Source of the DNA: Vibrio sp. 05-20-BW147
Lineage (GTDB): Bacteria > Pseudomonadota > Gammaproteobacteria > Enterobacterales > Vibrionaceae
NCBI RefSeq assembly: GCF_013369385.1
Contig: NZ_SZTO01000018.1
Coordinates: 85,615-149,614, forward strand
DNA: 64,000 nt
Direction: 5' to 3'
Notes under the pieces: model-generated
Seen by the model: the letters and a program-made list of their open reading frames with translations, nothing else
What the model was told of the DNA's origin: nothing
Databases searched by the model: none
Program-made: the position numbers and the translations under genes
In this document: piece after piece, positions 62,384 through 64,000 of the stretch
Layout of the letters: each line of letters begins with the position of its first letter
Numbering within the stretch: position 1 is the first letter of the stretch

Positions 62384-63211
62384 CTAACTGAACATGTTGT
62401 AAGCCATTTCACTTCCCTGCCCACGAATTTGATCGATAACAAACGCACGCCCAGGCGAAATACCCAATGCGCTTGCAGCGGGATGCTGTGCCAAATAGTG
62501 CTGCTTTTCTTCCTCTTCCAACATCGAGTCCCAACGTTTATTGATATCTCGAGCGAGATAGAGCAGGCACGCAAGTCGTTTGGCCAATTTAGCCTTACCT
62601 GGATGATTTATATTTTCAATGGCATCTTTCATTTCAGGGGGAAACTTCCACGCTTCCGCTAACTTTGCTCCTAACTCAGTCGCATCGGTACCCAGTACCT
62701 CGCGTTGCGCGCTCAGAGATGACTGTCCTTGAGCAATTTTGCTATTTATCTCTATCGCTTGCTCTGGAACTAATGAGTGGATCATCAACTCACCAATGTT
62801 ATGCAGAACACCTGTCGTGAAAACTTCATTGGCATCGAGCTTTGCCTGATCAGCTAACTTACTGGCAATCATCGCAACTTCAAATGTGTTTGCCCAGTAG
62901 TCCTTAATGTTCATCGTTTCGATTTTTGGAAATGCACTATAGAGAATAGAAGAAGATACAAGGGTACGAACAGCCCCACTCCCAACACGAATAACCGCTT
63001 CATTGAGGTTGGAAAGAGGTTTGTTACCGGCAAAATGTGCCGAGTTAGCCATTCTGAGTAATCGGGCACTGAGCACCTGATCCATCGCCAATTTTTTTGA
63101 TAGCTCAGAAAAATCAAAATTATCTCGATTGACCATCTCGAGTAATTCTTGCAGCACACTCTCAATCCGAGGTAATTCGTTGAGACGCGAAATCAGAGCT
63201 TCTTGGGACAT
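62384..63211 (-). CDS. HDOD-domain signalling protein
   Basis: 275 residues. The HDOD domain (about 10-215) has LSARLLRMANSAHFAG near 48-63 and TGVLHNIGELMIHSLVP near 128-144, and lacks the full His-Asp catalytic pairs of HD-GYP phosphodiesterases. It has no extra output domain. Proteins of this class often bind in chemotaxis or cyclic-di-GMP circuits; a role here is not shown. Confidence 0.85.
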   Translation of the reverse strand: MSQEALISRLNELPRIESVLQELLEMVNRDNFDFSELSKKLAMDQVLSARLLRMANSAHFAGNKPLSNLNEAVIRVGSGAVRTLVSSSILYSAFPKIETMNIKDYWANTFEVAMIASKLADQAKLDANEVFTTGVLHNIGELMIHSLVPEQAIEINSKIAQGQSSLSAQREVLGTDATELGAKLAEAWKFPPEMKDAIENINHPGKAKLAKRLACLLYLARDINKRWDSMLEEEEKQHYLAQHPAASALGISPGRAFVIDQIRGQGSEMAYNMFS

Positions 63212-63393
63212 GTCTATCTCCTTAAACCCAAACCATACCTAATTAATATAGGACACATTAATCAGGGTAGACTTATGACAAACTGATTTTATTACGATGA
63301 TAAATGTGAGAAGCGGGGGGTGAGTAGGATATTTGCAATGACGTTAAAACAGAAGTGTTCCCTGTTCGAAAATGTCTTATTATCAAAAATGAC

Positions 63394-63419
63394 AAAACCC
63401 AATCCGAAGACTGGGTTTC
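63394..63419 (-). terminator. Second terminator of the rRNA operon (UUCG tetraloop)
   Basis: On the minus strand AAACCCAGTC, TTCG, GATTGGGTTTT. A C(UUCG)G loop is highly stable. It lies about 90 bases beyond the first terminator. The remaining 63212-63547 sequence shows no gene. Confidence 0.75.
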
Positions 63420-63504
63420 TAAATGTGTTGCTGACGGCTGGGGCTGCAGTCAACGGGCAAACCTTTTGCGAGACTCGTTGGTCGCAGACCAAAATAATAC
63501 AACC

Positions 63505-63538
63505 GATACAAAAAAACCTCAGCATTTCTGCTGAGGTC
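63505..63538 (-). terminator. First terminator of the rRNA operon
   Basis: On the minus strand GACCTCAGCA, GAAA, TGCTGAGGT, T7 follows tRNA-Asp by ten bases. It has a GNRA tetraloop and a long T-run. Confidence 0.93.
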
Positions 63539-63547
63539 TGGAATAAG

Positions 63548-63624
63548 TGGCGGAGCGGACGGGACTCGAACCCGCGACCCCCGGCGTGACAGGCCGGTAT
63601 TCTAACCAACTGAACTACCGCTCC
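63548..63624 (-). tRNA. tRNA-Asp (GTC)
   Basis: 77 nt on the minus strand including the encoded CCA. Acceptor GGAGCGG, D-arm TAGTTCAGTTGGTTAGAA, anticodon loop CCTGTCACG with GTC, T-arm GGGTTCGAGTCCC. It is the last gene of the rRNA operon. Confidence 0.97.
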
Positions 63625-63656
63625 GCACTGGTTAGACATTTAAGTCTAAATTAAAA

Positions 63657-63774
63657 GCCTGGCGATGTTCTACTCTCACATGGGGAAACCCCACACTACC
63701 ATCGACGCTATTTCGTTTCACTTCTGAGTTCGGAATGGATTCAGGTGGGTCCAAAACGCTATGGTCGCCAAGCA
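63657..63774 (-). rRNA. rrf: 5S ribosomal RNA
   Basis: The minus strand begins TGCTTGGCGACCATAGCG and ends GAACATCGCCAGGC, with the 5S core CCATTCCGAACTCAGAAGTG. Vibrio-type. The ends are set by the pairing of the first and last bases. Confidence 0.95.
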
Positions 63775-63860
63775 AATTCTTAAAATTCGGAAAGCTGTTT
63801 TCGTTCTCTACACATTCAATTCGTTCTTGCTTTGAGTCCATCAAAACCCTTTGGGTGTTG

Positions 63861-64000
63861 TATGGTTAAGCCTCACGGGCAATTAGTACAGGTTAGCTCA
63901 ACGCCTCACAGCGCTTACACACCCTGCCTATCAACGTTCTAGTCTCGAACAACCCTTTAGGATACTTAAAGTATCAGGGAAGACTCATCTCAGGGCTCGC
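63861..64000 (-). rRNA. rrl: 23S ribosomal RNA, 3' end (cut by window edge)
   Basis: The last ~140 nt of 23S, read on the minus strand, ending TTAGTACCGGTT-like helix bases (here ACCTGTACTAATTGCCCG, then TGAGGCTTAACC). The 5' part lies beyond the window. The rRNA operon reads leftward. Confidence 0.93.

Noticed and set aside
63292..63639. Frames on both strands over tRNA-Asp (63292-63639 minus, 63320-63589 plus)
   Set aside because: The strings GRGFESRPLRH and SGRDSNPRPPA are the well-known false translations of tRNA T-arms; the tRNA explains the conservation.
63632..63844. Leftward 70-codon frame over 5S rRNA
   Set aside because: It is a translation of the 5S gene, which is clear at the RNA level.
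1..64000. CRISPR arrays, prophage, insertion sequences, toxin-antitoxin or defence genes
   Set aside because: I saw no regularly spaced repeats, transposase, integrase or typical defence domains. Composition is even along the window.

Overview
This window is chromosomal DNA from a gamma-proteobacterium of the genus Vibrio. The evidence is a complete Vibrio-type eps (gsp) type II secretion cluster, the gene order polA-spf-engB-csr sRNA-yihI-hemN shared with enterobacteria, Vibrio-type NfuA, EngB and GspL proteins, and long Vibrio-type RyhB and Spot 42 RNAs. The proteins look most like the V. vulnificus group as I remember them, but the species is an inference. Almost every gene is core and origin-proximal. 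I see no insertion sequence, prophage, CRISPR array or defence island.

Layout. 1-4.0 kb: a leftward sugar-type ABC importer (binding protein, double ATPase, permease) followed by the start of a GH3 glycosidase. It diverges from a LuxR/NarL-type regulator at 4.2 kb, and the shared intergenic region is rich in operator-like repeats. 5-12.7 kb: greB, tex, a conserved unknown, bioH, a comF-type gene, nfuA, nudE and cysQ. 12.8-24.1 kb: gspC to gspN, twelve overlapping leftward genes for the type II secretion machine, without the prepilin peptidase. 24.4-33.3 kb: hslR-hslO behind a likely sigma-32 promoter, pckA, an AsmA-like gene, the yihY-dtd-yiiD group, a DUF2959 lipoprotein and a small P-loop protein. 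33.4-43.1 kb: bipA, then glnA with a sigma-54 promoter and an NtrC site cluster, a DUF4124 protein, ntrB-ntrC and a GGDEF/EAL enzyme. 43.2-46.4 kb: hemN, a DUF2489 gene, yihI and a methyltransferase.

46.5-52.8 kb is the most interesting part. It holds four leftward small-RNA genes among cytochrome c4, engB and polA: a CsrB/CsrC-family RNA with 17 GGA motifs, a short candidate sRNA that to my knowledge matches the position of a Vibrionaceae-specific RNA reported near spf, Spot 42 with the intact reading frame for the 15-residue peptide SpfP, and a long RyhB with a Fur-box promoter. These RNAs link carbon-storage control, carbon catabolite control and iron sparing in one 6-kb stretch.

52.9-63.2 kb: hemB, a TatD-type nuclease, a 38-residue zinc-ribbon-like protein, the leftward ubiE-ubiJ-ubiB-tatABC unit, rmuC, an EamA transporter and an HDOD protein. 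63.4-64.0 kb: the 3' end of a leftward rRNA operon (23S end, 5S, tRNA-Asp and two terminators).

I did not find a wholly new multi-gene system. The best novelty candidates are the short sRNA beside spf, a possible cysteine-rich reading frame inside RyhB, and the repeat-rich control region of the sugar importer.
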